Positions 15,301 to 16,766 of a DNA stretch of 16,766 bases are shown piece by piece. Source of the DNA: Candidatus Iainarchaeum sp. GTDB lineage: Archaea; Iainarchaeota; Iainarchaeia; Iainarchaeales; DTGL01. The first letter of the stretch is position 1, and every line of letters starts with the position of its first letter. The stretch covers positions 1 to 16,766 of the forward strand of contig JAGHBI010000024.1 in the NCBI GenBank assembly GCA_021161055.1. The letters are read 5' to 3'. The notes under the pieces were generated by a model that made no database searches, was not told where the DNA came from, and saw only the letters and a list, made by a program, of their open reading frames with translations. Made by a program: the position numbers and the translations under genes.

Positions 15301-16766
15301 AGAGCTATGCGGCGTGCATCCATACAAACTTGTTGAAAGAATGGCAGCTGTAAAGCTCGAACCAGGTGAGGAAAAGGTCTTCTATGCAACACTTGGCTGG
15401 AAAGGCAGCCCGGAAGAGGTTGATTTAAGGAGCATTGCAGGCGGCCTTGTTGCAAGAGATCGTGAGGCCAAATGGAAGGAGCTCATCGAAGAAACAGGCA
15501 AAGGCGGCAGAATAGATGAAACACCTGTGGGGAAGAAAATACTGGGGCTTAAACAGCGCGGCTACGGTGCATACTTTGGTTCTTGCATTGCTGCATCAGC
15601 CGCTTGCCATTTAATAACTAAGCCATGGCTTGCAATTACGGTGGTTGGAGCGCTTATTGAAGCGAGCTTTGATTGCCTGCCCGTTACCGCAGCTGGCCTG
15701 CTCTCAACCACAAGACCTGGAAGAGGCTTTTTGGGCTCCTTGCGCAGCGCATGGGACTGGGCAAAGAGCAAACTAAGAGTTTTATGGGGTGGCCCGAAGA
15801 GGTTAGCTGAAGGGTTGCTGCCTGCAGAGGAAGGTTCTCAGGGCGAAGCGATCAGAGAATACTCTGAAGAGGCACTGCCTGCATTCATTCTGGGAAAAGA
15901 AGCTGACTGGCTCATTAACGATTTACGGTACTATGTATATTCAAAAGGTTGGTCAAATCTGCCAATAAGGCAGTTTAGAGGGCAAATAAGCACAGTTGCT
16001 TCTAAGATGAGCGATCACCTTATCAAACAATTTGAAAGCAGATACCTACAAGGTGCGAGCAGTGATGTCAAAAAACTGCTCACAGATGCCCTAAGAAAAC
16101 CTTTGCAGAGAAACATTGCAGATGCGTTGCGAAAAAACAGCCAGAAAAAATTTATCGAAGTTGTTAGCGACAAGTCGCTTATGAGCTCTGTATGGAAAAA
16201 AGCTGCAGCAAATGTGGATATCACCGACATAGCGCTGCGCCGTCTGGGAGGCGAACCCATAGGTTCCGGACTTGAACGACAGCTGAGCAAGCTCATAGAT
16301 GACCTGTTTTCAAAAGTAGAAGTAGGCGACATAGTAAGCTCTACGTATCCCAGCGGCATAAATATACCCCCTAGTAAAATAGACGCTGTTGCGGAAACCA
16401 TTGGTGAGCGTGTAGCAACCACACTTAAAGAAGCCGGCCGAAAAACATTCGGAACAACCCTTGATTCCCAGACAGAGCAGGCAATTAGAAATGCTGCAAG
16501 AGATTATATAAAAAATCAGCTTAGCCAGTACCAAAGAACAGAAACCAGATATTTCACGGTTAAAGGGAATGTTATTACAAAACGAAGCAGGGTTGTTGAT
16601 GCATCCAAAGAGGAGGTTGAAGCCATCGTAAGGCGCACCTTGGATAAGATAAAAACAGATTTTGATGCAGACCTAATAGATGCCTATGGCAAAAAGATTT
16701 GGGGCAGCATTGCGGACGACCTAGTGGATGAGCCTGTGAAACAACCTGGCAAGCTAAGACGTCTTA
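9374..16766 (+). CDS. Giant membrane-anchored surface protein with tandem beta-sandwich repeats (3' end beyond window)
   Basis: One uninterrupted frame runs from ATG 9374 to the last base: 2464 codons without a stop, so the gene is incomplete. A polar N-terminus with two related stretches (EKGIPAYK, TRGIPSFP) precedes a hydrophobic helix (about 47-63), giving a signal anchor. Residues about 71-590 form six tandem units of 75-95 residues, like carboxypeptidase-regulatory/CNA-B beta-sandwiches. Five end in a beta strand plus [IV]-x-L-E/V-type turn (VLLVLERL, TIELVP, DIFLEKG, QVLLEKA, EIQLERK). More beta-rich, Ig/CARDB-like segments continue to about 2060 (for example 1003-1115 and 1400-1480). 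A hydrophobic Cys-containing patch (about 2067-2109) follows, then at least 350 residues that look helical and charged. Fourteen N-x-S/T sequons occur, all before about residue 1606. Probably a pilus-associated adhesin or cell-surface scaffold. No enzyme motif is seen, and the exact family is not recognised. Confidence 0.88.
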   Translation, partial: MITQKLASIYANIENKWFAFLEFLQEKGIPAYKYAELLETRGIPSFPFTIALVVLIAALMLSFTTPNTMQATVTLNLRDDYGAPLSGVRVEFLNEAKQTVKIVGSAYNGKKVRFDDAIYGAKLIVRASKEDYGTATRELELTSSEVSVLLVLERLAEKTVARVLLVDSETSTTVFNADCNVSFGGTTINGTLGSEGTIEFYGVPAETDVVLRCSADGYEQVDEVVQFKKDETLTIELVPSAPIHLAGQTNLLISVRDLETQELLPGVRIKIINAETDTIISDVNSPTGEHIEKINYGTKVKVVVEKDGYLSHTEELTLREEDLALDIFLEKGGTGLIVKVLSKELALQVSADVTLLDENFAKIDSKKTDFSGSAVFEGLSPSKTYYVTAFKQGFLPAFQQVDPTKGTIQVLLEKATADNSALVAIRVVDSYGKEASNATVRFYRLVDSTKVPLGIPPRKTGLTGTAIETLPAGEIIVEIETANEHAEAMLDVRAGEDQEIEIQLERKASIVELHLVDQEGNAVQGYVIIKTKSGKLLFEGETAGIVTFDSEGQESFFLNIETDDGKTFEQEVRINGNNTADVRIVTEEEALHPTIEFVGVFDAKGQAVEGVTANEFAWLRFNVSFPQGSKAGVHIRVGPDSIAFADSQEIGIYGFDATASGFVYGKSYQPPFAQAADLANKGQAGERNKWLELYFDDAPSQAVISVKVKTENLHEQSEFEVHYRAWAELAEQVFRDPEDEILGMERSSADKQALYAETKVVSVKIFTGKPICSEKLCMEFSFVDESGMKYKVDEFSAIAENIYALDIEMLASEDVSAELTVKTTKQTIAFSEISEDVSVFAPYEEFVNSELVTGIEQSKDSTKVLRVYFKALTRGTATIEVMLKGEALEISKSLHFRVTGKKEIKVELAKKGFINAGEKLKVVLKDKETKSAITDAFIAIIKDNETLLSVEGDSTENNGAHGIYLLDTDTLLPGKYELLVQRANYKDARYPVVIDAKNLLTMEPEIEVGFEKGEREKTIIKTITNNSADAITDLTYEIKPSSGSLEDFSIEVVLPEQVRPNSAANVTIRIVYKGDEEKRAYAEAEVIIKGVLDVVASAKSRLKISYNKEIPSDCIELDKSTLDVHLIGMINSSETVELKVKYNESEECTKTISFALDYTTDDPNIEIAGSGFSIAPGEEVVVEAKVLNRIERLGVFEQKVEATLLLKAPEITKSVTLNIYFTDPAFALQTNDNIVLYMSTDPETGIIQGSAPLFAKNFGKKRIESLRWSVSSPPQIEVYILPTDNISYEDAAAQYGIQPGALPIEMQAPVRPYHYGRPAMESARFVESLEPGEEMEPKTIYAVSTVLSLERGPHKAEITLTGTVDGMQFEKVVTVWIIVSTAQCIQIAPVDELYFQSGESSQGVITRNITIKNECGEMLRELSVQPENLGNNTLSLYVLGDKQVLMPDETVQAQIILTKGGDYFNAENPDTIIVRGFLVNSQKFTESNPLPIVVEVGVKPTAEAGPAYQEIEMQICGEPQDVTKEVRFPLLSADTDCDTAYCDALQLSKYIVERIEGTLESVDRVMQANGDDISNYPLCSESASFCSFASMGLMPEVFTVYMKNDSLEKELLEREIKGSHELSTFVVEYAPGDIQGILSHATGFTASKLFINKPLSGCGRYKLSIQGALQNIQGKLSRERFFIFVKVVEDRQVTPECTPRIQNVMNFLPIDSGITPQNSYNTWFGTVEAENSLLNVGKAFAESLFNDDSRVNVPLTTNKLKVVLAEIPEGGILKLSMSRVSFADARPVTVLAQVNKVYGTADETLQEEIITKAREGLAALREGGFSLEGCISENEDYIVVEQFEHVGELRIEGETTAKLYYDIPSCVDLNVVSDMAETIALKTNWDSLTDNEKAGIKEVWLEVGGERIEEYGSGTAETPLQLEAVGDGGVYKKAFKLCVAADDGYIEYAAGKKIKVKAKSLTFAAKEMRNWHTVTLELCGVHPYKLVERMAAVKLEPGEEKVFYATLGWKGSPEEVDLRSIAGGLVARDREAKWKELIEETGKGGRIDETPVGKKILGLKQRGYGAYFGSCIAASAACHLITKPWLAITVVGALIEASFDCLPVTAAGLLSTTRPGRGFLGSLRSAWDWAKSKLRVLWGGPKRLAEGLLPAEEGSQGEAIREYSEEALPAFILGKEADWLINDLRYYVYSKGWSNLPIRQFRGQISTVASKMSDHLIKQFESRYLQGASSDVKKLLTDALRKPLQRNIADALRKNSQKKFIEVVSDKSLMSSVWKKAAANVDITDIALRRLGGEPIGSGLERQLSKLIDDLFSKVEVGDIVSSTYPSGINIPPSKIDAVAETIGERVATTLKEAGRKTFGTTLDSQTEQAIRNAARDYIKNQLSQYQRTETRYFTVKGNVITKRSRVVDASKEEVEAIVRRTLDKIKTDFDADLIDAYGKKIWGSIADDLVDEPVKQPGKLRRL

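Noticed and set aside
1..16766. tRNA, rRNA, CRISPR arrays, insertion sequences or attachment sites
   Set aside because: No cloverleaf-like segments, regularly spaced direct repeats, transposase motifs or terminal repeats were seen in reading both strands.

Overview
The window looks like a stretch of archaeal chromosome, most likely from a small-genome or DPANN-type archaeon. This rests on three things: TATA-box promoters (TTTAAATA and TATATAAATA), Shine-Dalgarno sites of the GGTG/GGTGAT kind, and archaea-specific gene families (class III signal-peptide pilins, a TadA-like ATPase with an N-terminal Cys motif, a tandem TadC platform, an archaeosortase). The lineage is an inference, because no rRNA or other marker gene is present. 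The whole window appears to be one cell-surface locus: an archaeal type IV pilus-like assembly machine, its pilins, a sortase-like membrane peptidase and a giant surface protein.

Layout. Bases 2663 down to 1 (minus strand) carry a tightly packed run of five genes: a 55-residue mini-pilin, a Cys-rich 184-residue pilin-like protein, a 236-residue Cys-rich anchored protein, a 168-residue TTG-start membrane-anchored protein, and a pilin-like protein cut by the window edge. Neighbours overlap or abut, so translational coupling is likely. A compact divergent promoter inside an inverted repeat (2661-2716) separates this run from the plus-strand operon.

The plus-strand operon encodes the secretion ATPase (2808-5090), a double T2SSF/TadC membrane platform (5100-7460) and a small pilin-like protein (7461-7907). 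A 193-base intergenic region with hairpins and a good TATA/BRE promoter follows. It precedes a pilin with a canonical KGQ-type class III signal (8110-8727) and a complete archaeosortase with Cys-Arg-His residues (8734-9318). Another TATA promoter precedes a giant open reading frame that starts at 9374 and is still open at the last base (at least 2464 codons). That protein has an N-terminal anchor, six tandem beta-sandwich repeats, a long further ectodomain, a hydrophobic patch and a helical C-terminal part.

How they may work together (inference): the ATPase and TadC platform extract processed class III pilins from the membrane and assemble a disulfide-stabilised filament. The divergent genes supply minor or priming pilins. 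The archaeosortase may cleave and anchor a co-regulated surface protein. No prepilin peptidase, archaellum accessory gene, tRNA, rRNA, mobile element or CRISPR array is seen in the window.
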